Shown piece after piece: positions 1-6,864 of a stretch of DNA of 8,999 nucleotides. The translations under genes were made by a program, and so were the position numbers. The notes under the pieces are model-generated. The model saw only the letters and a program-made list of their open reading frames with translations. It was not told the origin of the DNA and ran no database searches. The stretch is from Rhodospirillaceae bacterium (lineage in GTDB: Bacteria; Pseudomonadota; Alphaproteobacteria; UBA8366; GCA-2717185), in the NCBI GenBank assembly GCA_002717185.1, contig PBDC01000040.1, forward strand, positions 1 through 8,999, read 5' to 3'. Position 1 is the first letter of the stretch; every line of letters starts with the position of its first letter.

Positions 1-38
1 TTCCCGGGTTTCTCGCGCGGTTTTATGGTCGGCGCCAC
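1..38 (-). CDS. possible 5' end of lepB (signal peptidase I), partial
   Basis: Downstream of acpS on the minus strand, the last 38–42 bases before the window edge are open in two frames. One begins with GTG at 38..36 and reads MAPTIKPREKPG. The other begins with TTG at 42..40 and reads (M)SGADHKTARETRE. In many alphaproteobacteria the gene after acpS is lepB, whose protein starts with a short charged stretch before its membrane anchor, so either peptide could be its N-terminus. No clear ribosome binding site favours one frame, and too little sequence is present to recognise a family. The gene identity rests on expected gene order only, and the stretch could also be plain intergenic DNA. Confidence 0.22.
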   Translation of the reverse strand, partial: MAPTIKPREKPG

Positions 39-78
39 TCAATCGTGTCAAGAGCGTACACGGCGTAAAGGGAATGCG

Positions 79-492
79 CTATGCTTCCAAAGAGTTGGGA
101 ATGGCGTATATTATAACAACTGCATTGGCTAAGCCGGATTCGTCAGTGAGCGACAATTCGACTTGCGCGCGCATACCATCCGGCGTCAATTTTTGCAGGC
201 GTGCCAGCGCCCCGCCACGCAGTTCTAAAGTCGGCTTGCCCGACCGTAGATGGATAACTTCCATGTCACGCCAATAAACACCCTTACGGAAACCAGTGCC
301 GAGAGCCTTGGAACAGGCCTCCTTTGCGGCGAACATTTGTGCGTAACGACCGGCGCGATTGTGCGGACGGCGTTCCGCACGCTCCTGCTCCTGTTTCGTA
401 AAAATTCGGTTTTCGAAGCGCTTTGGAAACTGTTTTAAAATATTTACAATACGTTTGATGTCGCGCAGATCCGTGCCAAGACCAATGATCAT
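79..492 (-). CDS. acpS: holo-[acyl-carrier-protein] synthase
   Basis: AcpS transfers the 4'-phosphopantetheine group of coenzyme A onto a serine of apo-acyl carrier protein, which activates it for fatty acid synthesis in the cytoplasm. The 137-residue product fits the short AcpS family. It begins with the family N-terminus MIIGLGTDL, with Mg-binding Asp8. The second signature, FAAKEACSKALGTGF (residues 54–68), holds Glu58, the other metal ligand. A later GVYWRDMEV stretch matches the usual G-x-x-W-x-D-(I/M)-E-V strand. The ATG overlaps the pdxJ stop as ATGA (489–492), so the two are probably translationally coupled, and this decides the start. The pdxJ–acpS order is common in Proteobacteria. 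No truncation or odd residue is seen. Confidence 0.96.
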   Translation of the reverse strand: MIIGLGTDLRDIKRIVNILKQFPKRFENRIFTKQEQERAERRPHNRAGRYAQMFAAKEACSKALGTGFRKGVYWRDMEVIHLRSGKPTLELRGGALARLQKLTPDGMRAQVELSLTDESGLANAVVIIYAIPNSLEA

Positions 493-1244
493 GCGCTCCG
501 AATACCTTCCACTTCGGCACGCGCCTTATCCATTAGCGAGCGCATGCGTCGGACCGCGTTGTCTAGGCCACTGAAGACCGCTTCTCCTATCAGAAAATGC
601 CCGATATTGAGTTCAACGACATTCGTGATCGAAGCGACCGGAGCTAAATTGTCGTAGGTCAAACCGTGGCCAGCATGACATTCAAGCCCAATCGCTTCAG
701 CGTGCGCCGCGGCAGCCGCGATCCGCGCCAACTCGGTGCTTTTCGCATCTCCGTCGAGCTCTGCATATGTTCCCGTATGCAGCTCAACCACAGGCGCACC
801 CAACGCCACGGCAGCATCCAATTGTGCGCGTTCGGGTTCGATGAACAGCGAGACACGGATGCCGGCGCGCGACATCTGACGAACGTAGGGAAGCAAATGA
901 TTATGCCCCCCTATCGCATCAAGGCCGCCTTCCGTCGTTTGCTCCTCGCGTTTCTCAGGCACTATACAAGTCGCGTGCGGTTTATACCGCAGTGCAATTT
1001 CGAGCATTTCTTCCGTCGCCGCCATTTCAAGATTTAGCGGCTTGTCGAGATCTTCGCTAATTCGACGGATATCATCGTCGCGAATATGGCGCCGGTCTTC
1101 GCGAAGATGCGCCGTAATACCGTCAGCGCCAGCTGCCAAAGCTAGCTTAGCTGCCCTAACAGGGTCCGGAAAAACACCAGAACGTGCATTACGGATTGTC
1201 GCCACATGATCGATATTGACACCAAGACGCAATTTACCTTTCAT
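489..1244 (-). CDS. pdxJ: pyridoxine 5'-phosphate synthase
   Basis: PdxJ condenses 3-amino-2-oxopropyl phosphate (1-amino-acetone-3-phosphate) with 1-deoxy-D-xylulose 5-phosphate to form pyridoxine 5'-phosphate, the ring-closing step of the DXP-dependent vitamin B6 pathway. The 251-residue protein is full length and follows the E. coli enzyme closely. It has NIDHVATIRNAR at 10–21, TAHLREDRRHI at 44–54 with His46, NLEM at 71–74 with Glu73, PEKREEQTTEGG at 96–107, ELHTG at 154–158, AGHGL with His193, and ELNIGH at 211–216. His46, Glu73 and His193 match the known catalytic positions. The ATG follows a strong Shine-Dalgarno, GGGAGG at 1255–1260, with 10 nt spacing. It overlaps acpS by 4 nt and lies 155 nt downstream of rsh. 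No promoter between rsh and pdxJ was convincing. Confidence 0.97.
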   Translation of the reverse strand: MKGKLRLGVNIDHVATIRNARSGVFPDPVRAAKLALAAGADGITAHLREDRRHIRDDDIRRISEDLDKPLNLEMAATEEMLEIALRYKPHATCIVPEKREEQTTEGGLDAIGGHNHLLPYVRQMSRAGIRVSLFIEPERAQLDAAVALGAPVVELHTGTYAELDGDAKSTELARIAAAAAHAEAIGLECHAGHGLTYDNLAPVASITNVVELNIGHFLIGEAVFSGLDNAVRRMRSLMDKARAEVEGIRSA

Positions 1245-1399
1245 CGCCTAACAACCTCCCGCATTGAACTACGAGTCGCGAACTCCCTGTGGGCTGAGGA
1301 ACGCGCCACATGAGGCTCAAAAACAGGCTTAAAGCAGTCAAATAGATGGATGAAGAGCCAGTTTACAAGAGAAAAGCGAAACCAATACCGCACTGGTCA
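1245..1399. other. rsh–pdxJ intergenic gap, no gene seen
   Basis: This 155-nt stretch separates the rsh stop from the pdxJ start. It contains the pdxJ ribosome binding site at its left end. I see no open frame with protein-like composition, no strong hairpin with a T-run, and only weak promoter-like hexamers on the minus strand (for example TTGTAA followed 18 nt later by TATTTG). Whether pdxJ–acpS is transcribed from rsh or from its own promoter cannot be settled here. Confidence 0.6.
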
Positions 1400-3529
1400 C
1401 TATCTCTGAGTCCGTTCAACTGAACCGACAGCCGAATCGGCTCGCAAGCCGGCGATGATATTAGTGAGGTGCTGGACATCACTCACTTCGATATCGATTT
1501 GCATTTCAAAGAAATCTTTCGAACGGTCGGTGATCTTCAAGTTCGAGATGTTACCCTTATATCGCCCTATCACGGCAGTCATAGCTGCGAGACAGCCGGG
1601 CCGATTAGCCAGGATCACATTAATACGGCTAACATGGATACTGGCATCTTCGGCGCCGACCTCCCATTGGACATCGACCCATTGCTCGGGCATCTCGATG
1701 AAATTCGAGAGAGTTTCGCAGTCACTAGTATGAACTGTAATGCCCTTACCCGTCGCAACAATGCCAACGATCTGGTCGCCAGGCAAGGGATGGCAGCAGA
1801 CCGCCAGATGAACCGCCATGCCGGGGATCAAACCCCGGATCGGCACCGCATATTCACTAATTCCTTTGCCGTCTCCGCTAATTGGAGCAGCGCGCTGACG
1901 GTTCCTCCCCGTCCGTGGATAAGCCGCCGCAAATACGTCCTGCCCAGTATAACGCCCCTGGCCGACAGCGACCAATAGGTCGTCAACCGTACGACAGGAT
2001 AGCTTCAACAGAACGCTCGTCATAGTCTTCTTAGTAACCTTGCGGCCTTCCCGACGGAAAGCCTTCTCAATGATCTCCTGACCGAGACGATTGTATTGCT
2101 CGCGTGTCTGCGAACGCACGAAACGACGAATGCAAGCGCGCGCTTTGCCCGTGACGACGAAGCTCTCCCAACTGGGCGACGGCGACTGATCCAACCCTGT
2201 CAAAATCTCAATTTGGTCGCCATTCTTCAATTCAGTGCGCAACGGAGCTTCCTGGCCGTTAATTTTCGCGCCTACACAAGTGTCTCCGATTTCCGTATGC
2301 ACCGCATAGGCAAAATCAACCGGTGAGGCGCCTTGCGGTAACTCCATCAAATCGCCCTTCGGCGAGAAGCAAAAGACCTGATCGGAGAACATCTCCAATT
2401 TGGTGTGTTCAAGAAACTCCTCTGGCGCTTCCGCATGCTCCAGAATTTCTAGCAACTCACGGAGCCATCGAAATTGCCGCCCGTCCGTCATAACATTCTG
2501 CTTGAACTGCCAGTGAGCCGCAACGCCAAGTTCCGCCACCTGATGCATTTCGTGCGTGCGGATCTGGATTTCGATGCGCTGGTTTTCTGGACCGTACACG
2601 CTCGTATGCAGGGAGCGATAATCGTTCGGCTTAGGGATTGAGACGTAGTCCTTGAAGCGCCCTGGTATGACCCGGTAATGCCCGTGAATTGCACCTAACG
2701 CCTGGTAGCAATCCTGAATTTGGCTTACGACGACACGAAAAGCCATGATATCGGAGAGTTGCTCAAAGCCAATATTCTTGCGCCGCATCTTGCGCCAGAT
2801 AGAATAAGGCGACTTTTCACGACCGGTCACTTCAGCCTTAACGCCGCAGTCAGCAAGGGTCTGGGTTAGTTCCAAAGTGACCCGCCCTATCAAATCACCA
2901 CCCTTTTCACGCAGATACTGAAGGCGTTTCACAATGGACATGCGGGCATCGGCATTCAATTCAGCAAAGGCCCGATCCTCTAACTCCTCCTTCCAGTCGA
3001 GAATGCCGATCCGTTCGGCCAACGGCGCGTAGATATCCATCGTCTCTCGCGCAATCAGCGCACGTTTATCTTCACTGCGGATAAATTCCAACGTCCGCAT
3101 ATTGTGCAGCCGGTCCGCCTGCTTGACCAGCAGGACACGGATATCCTCGGACATTGCCAGCAAGAGCTTGCGGAAGTTTTCGGCTTGCTTGGCCCTGTCG
3201 GACAGTGTCTCAATCTGGCTTAGTTTGGTAACGCCGTCGACCAACCGCGCAACATCTTCGCCGAACAGCCCTTGGATATCCTCCATGGTCGCGACCGTAT
3301 CCTCGACTGTGTCATGCAGCAAACCGGTGATAATAGAATCACAATCAAGCTTCTTATCCGATAGGATGCCGGCCACTTCGACAGGATGGGAAAAATAGGG
3401 GTCGCCGGAGGCACGCTTCTGCGCTCCGTGGGCTTCCATAGAAAAAATATAGGCACGATTGAGGGCATTTACATCCGCGCCGGGATCGTAACTCTTCACA
3501 CGCTTTATAAGCTCATGTTGCCGCAGCAT
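1400..3529 (-). CDS. rsh: bifunctional (p)ppGpp synthetase/hydrolase (RelA/SpoT homologue, Rel)
   Basis: This long-form RSH enzyme makes and degrades the alarmone (p)ppGpp and so governs the stringent response. The 709-residue protein has the full order of domains. The N-terminal HD hydrolase has His48, His72-Asp73, Glu76-Asp77 and Asp139 with Asn143 (HPVEVA, HDTVEDT, QADRLHNMRT). The synthetase domain has GREKSPYSIWRKM at 237–249, Asp260 in LSDIMAFRVV, the basic RFKD motif at 291–294, and Glu320 in IEIQIRT. A TGS domain lies at about 383–445. A conserved cysteine region follows (Cys578, Cys579, His580, Cys604), then a C-terminal ACT domain at about 633–700. The intact HD motif and the RFKD (not EFDD) motif argue for both activities, as in other alphaproteobacteria with a single RSH. 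It starts 28 nt after rpoZ and has a TAAGG element 4 nt before the ATG. It is probably cotranscribed with rpoZ, the same pairing as rpoZ–spoT in E. coli. Confidence 0.97.
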   Translation of the reverse strand: MLRQHELIKRVKSYDPGADVNALNRAYIFSMEAHGAQKRASGDPYFSHPVEVAGILSDKKLDCDSIITGLLHDTVEDTVATMEDIQGLFGEDVARLVDGVTKLSQIETLSDRAKQAENFRKLLLAMSEDIRVLLVKQADRLHNMRTLEFIRSEDKRALIARETMDIYAPLAERIGILDWKEELEDRAFAELNADARMSIVKRLQYLREKGGDLIGRVTLELTQTLADCGVKAEVTGREKSPYSIWRKMRRKNIGFEQLSDIMAFRVVVSQIQDCYQALGAIHGHYRVIPGRFKDYVSIPKPNDYRSLHTSVYGPENQRIEIQIRTHEMHQVAELGVAAHWQFKQNVMTDGRQFRWLRELLEILEHAEAPEEFLEHTKLEMFSDQVFCFSPKGDLMELPQGASPVDFAYAVHTEIGDTCVGAKINGQEAPLRTELKNGDQIEILTGLDQSPSPSWESFVVTGKARACIRRFVRSQTREQYNRLGQEIIEKAFRREGRKVTKKTMTSVLLKLSCRTVDDLLVAVGQGRYTGQDVFAAAYPRTGRNRQRAAPISGDGKGISEYAVPIRGLIPGMAVHLAVCCHPLPGDQIVGIVATGKGITVHTSDCETLSNFIEMPEQWVDVQWEVGAEDASIHVSRINVILANRPGCLAAMTAVIGRYKGNISNLKITDRSKDFFEMQIDIEVSDVQHLTNIIAGLRADSAVGSVERTQR

Positions 3530-3557
3530 GCGGCCTTACTCCATCACGCGCGCATCG

Positions 3558-3926
3558 CTAATGCTTTTCTTGCAGCGCCTCGGTTGCCTGCGGTGCTTTG
3601 ACCGTTGAAGCGACATCATCGTTGATCCCATCTGTTTCACCCACCATGGCAGCACCAGCCATAAACTCGATTGGATCTTCATCTTCCGGTTCGTCGATTT
3701 CGACATGCTTCTGCATGCCGCGGATGACGTTATCCTCAAGTTCTTCGAGTTCGATGGTTTCGTCAGCAATTTCGCGTAGTGCGACCACCGGGTTCTTGTC
3801 GTTGTCTCTATCAATCGACAAAGGCGCGCCAGCAGAAATTGTCCGACTGCGCTGCGCCGCGAGAACGACCAGTTCAAATCGGTTTGGGACCTTCATTACG
3901 CAATCTTCTACAGTAACTCGAGCCAT
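3558..3926 (-). CDS. rpoZ: DNA-directed RNA polymerase omega subunit
   Basis: Omega helps beta' fold and assemble into RNA polymerase and, in proteobacteria, contributes to a ppGpp binding site. I chose the ATG at 3926 rather than an upstream in-frame GTG at 3941. It yields the alphaproteobacterial N-terminus [10 protein letters not shown] and sits 9 nt after a GGAG Shine-Dalgarno (3936–3939), which covers part of that GTG. The 122-residue product contains [20 protein letters not shown] (14–33) and [15 protein letters not shown] (44–58), the core omega helices. After the acidic [13 protein letters not shown] segment (76–88) comes a tail of about 34 residues that looks low in structure. E. coli omega is about 91 residues, so this one is longer, but extended acidic C-termini are usual in alphaproteobacteria. 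It is first in the rpoZ–rsh unit, with a promoter about 45 nt upstream. Confidence 0.95.
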   Translation of the reverse strand: MARVTVEDCVMKVPNRFELVVLAAQRSRTISAGAPLSIDRDNDKNPVVALREIADETIELEELEDNVIRGMQKHVEIDEPEDEDPIEFMAGAAMVGETDGINDDVASTVKAPQATEALQEKH

Positions 3927-3967
3927 ATTCTTAATCTCCACTTCCGTCCGGGCGACGCGAGCCGAAA

Positions 3968-3996
3968 AATATAGCCAAAATGCTGCATTAATTCAA
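3968..3996 (-). promoter_or_regulatory. sigma70-type promoter of rpoZ–rsh
   Basis: On the minus strand, a −35 element TTGAAT (3991–3996) and a −10 element TATATT (3968–3973) are separated by exactly 17 nt. TTGAAT matches the TTGACA consensus at four of six positions, and TATATT matches TATAAT at five of six. Transcription would begin near 3961, giving a leader of about 35 nt before the rpoZ ATG with the GGAG site inside it. Spacing, orientation and position all fit. This is a prediction from sequence alone. Confidence 0.7.
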
Positions 3997-4035
3997 GAAA
4001 ATTGCCGGTTTTTGGGACAAATTTCTACTCTCTAC

Positions 4036-4050
4036 CGGATTAAAAATCCG
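4036..4050. repeat. 15-bp perfect palindrome CGGATT-AAA-AATCCG
   Basis: Two 6-base arms, CGGATT and AATCCG, flank AAA in the divergent region between rpoZ and the NYN gene. The element lies about 40 nt upstream of the rpoZ −35 hexamer and 150 nt upstream of the NYN start. It is not followed by a T-run on either strand, so it is unlikely to be an intrinsic terminator. A repressor or activator operator is one reading; chance in an AT-rich spacer is another. Confidence 0.4.
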
Positions 4051-4118
4051 TAATAAAATGCAAAAGATTTGACCCCTATTGCCCAGCTAGTACTTGTGCC
4101 ATAAATATTTTACCATCG

Positions 4119-4149
4119 TTGTACGAACTCGCTTTTGTCCAAACATATA
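4119..4149 (+). promoter_or_regulatory. weak candidate promoter of the NYN–UDG unit
   Basis: TTGTAC (4119–4124) and CATATA (4144–4149) are spaced 19 nt apart, upstream of the NYN start. This spacing is longer than optimal and the −10 is imperfect. The plus strand from about 4050 to 4199 is AT-rich, so a promoter is expected, but no candidate stands out. Another TTGACC at 4069–4074 lacks a convincing −10. Confidence 0.2.
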
Positions 4150-4199
4150 AAAAATCTAGCGGCGATATTTAATACTTGTTTTCTCAAAGGTAATAAAAA

Positions 4200-4880
4200 A
4201 TGACTTTTAGCTTCTACAAAGATGAAAAAATCGCACTGTTTATTGATGGCGCTAATCTTTACGCGGCGGCAAAGGCGCTCGGTTTTGATATAGACTACAA
4301 GCGCCTCTTGAGCATTTTTGGTGAGAACGCGAGGTTCATCCGGGCCTTTTATTATACAGCGCTGATCGAAGACCAAGAGTATTCGCCAATCAGGCCCCTC
4401 GTCGACTGGCTTGATTACAACGGCTATACGATGGTCACCAAGCCGACAAAGGAGTTCACTGACAATCACGGACGGCGAAAGATCAAAGGAAATATGGACA
4501 TTGAACTCGCCGTCGACGTCATGGAAATGGCGAGTATCATCGACCATGTCGTCCTGTTTTCTGGCGATGGCGATTTCCGTCGACTAGTCGAGGCGGTCCA
4601 GCGTAAAGGAGTTCGGGTCACGGTTGTTAGCACAGTGAAGTCGTCACCGCCGATGATCGCTGACGAACTACGGCGCCAAGCGGACAATTTCGTCGAATTG
4701 ATGGATCTGTCGGAGGAAATCGCCCGCAAACACGGGCGACCAGACAGCGACGGGGATGAGATGAATGTGGTGCAACCGGGTGATTTGATGAGCGACGAAG
4801 ACGATCTGATGAGCGACGAAGACGATCTGATGAGCGACGAAGACGAGTACGACGACGGTCCAATCGTCACGACCGTCTGA
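4200..4880 (+). CDS. NYN (LabA/DUF88) domain putative ribonuclease with acidic repeat tail
   Basis: NYN domains are PIN-like metal-dependent RNases. The 226-residue protein shows FIDGANLY (14–21) with Asp16 and Asn19, a KGNMDIELAVDVM segment (96–108) with Asp100 and Asp106, and FSGDGDF (120–126) with Asp123 and Asp125. Together these supply the acidic metal-binding cluster of the LabA subfamily. The RNA target is unknown. Past about residue 175 the chain turns into a low-complexity acidic tail with three exact DLMSDED heptads at 195–215, then EYDDGPIVTTV. The ATG has an AAAGG ribosome binding site 9 nt upstream. The gene is divergent from rpoZ and lies 11 nt before the uracil-DNA glycosylase, so the two are likely cotranscribed. 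LabA-like genes between smpB and rpoZ recur in alphaproteobacteria, as far as I know. Family assignment is secure; function is inferred only. Confidence 0.9.
   Translation: MTFSFYKDEKIALFIDGANLYAAAKALGFDIDYKRLLSIFGENARFIRAFYYTALIEDQEYSPIRPLVDWLDYNGYTMVTKPTKEFTDNHGRRKIKGNMDIELAVDVMEMASIIDHVVLFSGDGDFRRLVEAVQRKGVRVTVVSTVKSSPPMIADELRRQADNFVELMDLSEEIARKHGRPDSDGDEMNVVQPGDLMSDEDDLMSDEDDLMSDEDEYDDGPIVTTV
4782..4844 (+). repeat. three tandem 21-nt in-frame repeats (DLMSDED ×3)
   Basis: Three consecutive 21-nt units at 4782–4802, 4803–4823 and 4824–4844 encode the heptad DLMSDED three times. Units 2 and 3 are identical, and unit 1 differs by one silent base (GATTTG for GATCTG). Because 21 is a multiple of three, gain or loss of units keeps the frame. 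The near-identity points to recent duplication, probably by slippage. Each unit contributes four acidic residues to the tail of the NYN protein. Confidence 0.97.
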
Positions 4881-4891
4881 AGCGCAGACTT

Positions 4892-5530
4892 ATGACGGAC
4901 ACGTTCCCGGGCCGGGATTGTTCCCTCTGCCCCCGACTCGTCGGCTTTAGAGAAGACAATCGAGCCAGTTGGCCTGATTGGCACAACGCGCCGGTCGATA
5001 GCTTTGGCTCTCTCGACGCAACACTTCTCATTGTCGGGTTAGCACCCGGTCTTCGCGGTGCCAACCGCACTAGTCGCCCGTTCACGGGCGATTATGCTGG
5101 TCAACTCTTGTATCCAACCCTTCTGCATTTCGGGCTCGCCATCGGCGACTACGCCGAAGACCCCGAAGACAGCCTATTACTGGTAAACTGTCGCATCACA
5201 AACGCTGTCCGCTGCGTGCCACCACAGAACAAGCCGATTGGCGCCGAAATCAACACCTGCCGTGACTATTTGACAACGGAAATCACCAGCATGCCAAATC
5301 TAAGCGTCATACTGGCACTCGGTACTGTATCGCACGCCTCAATCCTGCGCAGCGAGGGATTACGACAAAAGGATTGGAAGTTCGGGCACGGCGCGTTTCA
5401 CGAACTCCCGAGCGGGGTAACCCTTGCCAACAGCTACCACTGCTCGCGCTACAACACGAACACTGGCCGATTGACAAAAACGATGTTTCACGACGTCTTC
5501 GTGGGAATAGTCAACCGCGTTCGCGCATAA
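4892..5530 (+). CDS. uracil-DNA glycosylase, family 5 (UDGb-like), Fe-S type
   Basis: This enzyme removes uracil, and probably other deaminated bases, from DNA to start base excision repair. The 212-residue protein has the family 5 motif [19 protein letters not shown] at 49–67 and the C-terminal [15 protein letters not shown] at 181–195, which set it apart from family 4 (GEAPG...). Cysteines 10, 13, 108 and 123, spaced C-x2-C and C-x14-C, fit the four ligands of the [4Fe-4S] cluster seen in families 4 and 5. The start at 4892 puts the first cysteine pair near the N-terminus as expected. The ribosome binding site is weak, and the 11-nt gap after the NYN stop suggests coupled translation. Its 3' end overlaps smpB on the opposite strand by 20 nt. 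Substrate range (uracil, hypoxanthine, xanthine) cannot be read from sequence alone. Confidence 0.93.
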   Translation: MTDTFPGRDCSLCPRLVGFREDNRASWPDWHNAPVDSFGSLDATLLIVGLAPGLRGANRTSRPFTGDYAGQLLYPTLLHFGLAIGDYAEDPEDSLLLVNCRITNAVRCVPPQNKPIGAEINTCRDYLTTEITSMPNLSVILALGTVSHASILRSEGLRQKDWKFGHGAFHELPSGVTLANSYHCSRYNTNTGRLTKTMFHDVFVGIVNRVRA

Positions 5531-5984
5531 CCCGCGCCTTCTGACGTTGCCAATCCCGGTCCTTGGTGGTCTGCCGCTTATCGACCTGACGCTTGCCACG
5601 AGCCAACCCCAGCATCACTTTGGCGATTCCGCGCTTGTTGAAATAGATCGACATCGGCACGATCGTCACACCTTGCCGGTTCGCAGCCCCGATCAAACGG
5701 TGCATTTCACGTTTGTGCAGCAACAGCTTACGGGGACGGCGCGCCTCGTGATTACTGAACCGCGCGCTATTATTATATTCAGGAATAAAGCAATTGTTTA
5801 ACCACAACTCGCCTTCGCTCGGCCCCGCCCAACACTCCGACAGGCTCGCCTGCCCCTGCCGAAGTGACTTTACCTCGGTTCCCTGAAGGATGATGCCAGC
5901 TTCGATCTGTTCGTCGATGAAATAATCAAAGCGTGCGCGCCGGTTCTGCGCGACGGGGCCACTTCCCGACGATTTCCCGGGCAT
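5511..5984 (-). CDS. smpB: SsrA-binding protein SmpB
   Basis: SmpB binds tmRNA (SsrA) and brings it to stalled ribosomes for trans-translation, which frees the ribosome and tags the unfinished protein for decay. The 157-residue product fits the family. It has ARFDYFIDE (17–25), [16 protein letters not shown] (35–50), [13 protein letters not shown] (58–70), [16 protein letters not shown] (78–93), and the terminal [14 protein letters not shown] (125–138), with a basic C-terminal tail that enters the mRNA channel. I chose the ATG at 5984; the open frame runs further up into dapA, but the extra 25 residues do not match the family. The start lies 4 nt after the dapA stop and has no good Shine-Dalgarno, so translation may depend on dapA. 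The 3' end overlaps the UDG gene. Confidence 0.97.
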   Translation of the reverse strand: MPGKSSGSGPVAQNRRARFDYFIDEQIEAGIILQGTEVKSLRQGQASLSECWAGPSEGELWLNNCFIPEYNNSARFSNHEARRPRKLLLHKREMHRLIGAANRQGVTIVPMSIYFNKRGIAKVMLGLARGKRQVDKRQTTKDRDWQRQKARVMRERG

Positions 5985-5988
5985 GGCG

Positions 5989-6864
5989 TCAGTTGAGCAA
6001 TCCAACCGAGACCATTGCGTCACGGACGGCCGTCCTGCTGCTCTCTGCAATGGGCACAATCGGCGGCCGGCAAAAATCGTTGCATTTGCCCAGCAGACTT
6101 GCTGCGTATTTTACTGGGCCAGGGCTCGTCTCACAGAACAGGGCATCGTGCAAAGGCATCAACTGATCGCGCACTTCTGAGAACGTGTCCATATCGCGTC
6201 CCTGCCAAGATCTATGCAGCGTCGAGCATAGATGCGGCGCCACATTCGCAGTAACCGAAATGCAGCCGTAACCGCCTTGGCCAAGAAAGGCCCCAATCGT
6301 AGCGTCCTCGCCGGAAAGCTGACAGAACTCTTCTTCAATCGCGACACGCGATTGAAGCGGCCGCGCCAGATCGCAGGTCGCATCTTTTACGCCAACGATG
6401 TTCGGTAGCTTCGCCAAACGCGCCATCGTCTCTACCGACATGTCGACGACCGAGCGACCCGGAATGTTGTATATGACAACCGGCAAATCGACTTCATCAA
6501 CGATCATCTTATAGTGTTGGTAAAGCCCTTCCTGGGTTGGTTTGTTGTAGTAAGGGGTCACAACTAACGCCGCGTCCGCGCCCGCAATTTTGGCGTGCTT
6601 GGTCAGTTCGATAGCTTCTTCGGTCGAATTCGACCCAGTTCCAGCAATGACCGGAACCTTACCTTTTGCCGTTTCAATGCAAAGTTCAACGACGCGTTTG
6701 TGCTCTTCATGGTTTAGCGTCGGCGATTCCCCCGTTGTACCAGTCGGAATCAGACCGTTAGTGCCCTCGCTGATCTGCCATTCCACAAAAGATTGGAAGC
6801 CGTTTTCATCGATCGAACCGTTCTGGAACGGCGTAATCAAGGCCACGAGTGATCCACTAAACAT
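5989..6864 (-). CDS. dapA: 4-hydroxy-tetrahydrodipicolinate synthase
   Basis: DapA condenses pyruvate with L-aspartate semialdehyde, the first committed step to diaminopimelate and lysine. The 291-residue protein has family length and motifs. GTTGE at 42–46 includes Thr43 and Thr44, Tyr106 is in TPYYNKPTQ, Tyr132 and Arg137 are in IYNIPGR, and the Schiff-base Lys160 is in VGVKDAT. These match E. coli Thr44, Thr45, Tyr107, Tyr133, Arg138 and Lys161 with an offset of one. I chose the ATG at 6864, giving [13 protein letters not shown], the usual N-terminus. A purine-rich GAGGGAGAG ribosome binding site precedes it, so a longer in-frame start at 6930 is unlikely. smpB follows 4 nt downstream. A candidate promoter lies about 40–65 nt upstream. 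Lysine feedback sensitivity cannot be judged here. Confidence 0.97.
   Translation of the reverse strand: MFSGSLVALITPFQNGSIDENGFQSFVEWQISEGTNGLIPTGTTGESPTLNHEEHKRVVELCIETAKGKVPVIAGTGSNSTEEAIELTKHAKIAGADAALVVTPYYNKPTQEGLYQHYKMIVDEVDLPVVIYNIPGRSVVDMSVETMARLAKLPNIVGVKDATCDLARPLQSRVAIEEEFCQLSGEDATIGAFLGQGGYGCISVTANVAPHLCSTLHRSWQGRDMDTFSEVRDQLMPLHDALFCETSPGPVKYAASLLGKCNDFCRPPIVPIAESSRTAVRDAMVSVGLLN

Noticed and set aside
1469..1978. Plus-strand open frame of 169 residues opposite rsh
   Set aside because: It lies entirely within the rsh ACT and cysteine-region coding sequence on the other strand, with no motif of its own.
3927..3941. Upstream GTG start for rpoZ at 3941
   Set aside because: It overlaps the GGAG ribosome binding site used by the ATG at 3926. 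The latter gives the conserved [11 protein letters not shown]-terminus.
3598..4053. Plus-strand open frame of 151 residues with a serine-rich stretch
   Set aside because: It is antisense to rpoZ. The poly-serine run comes from the acidic and Glu-rich codons of omega read backwards.
4036..4060. Palindrome as an intrinsic terminator
   Set aside because: No T-run follows the arms on either strand, and both flanking genes are transcribed away from this region.
4110..4547. Minus-strand open frame of 145 residues opposite the NYN gene start
   Set aside because: It lies almost wholly over the NYN coding sequence, which has a recognisable domain. The antisense translation matches no family I know, and its ribosome binding site is poor.
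4466..4984. Minus-strand open frame with repeated RSSSLI segments
   Set aside because: It is the antisense shadow of the NYN gene. The apparent serine repeats are the reverse complement of the 21-nt DLMSDED repeats.
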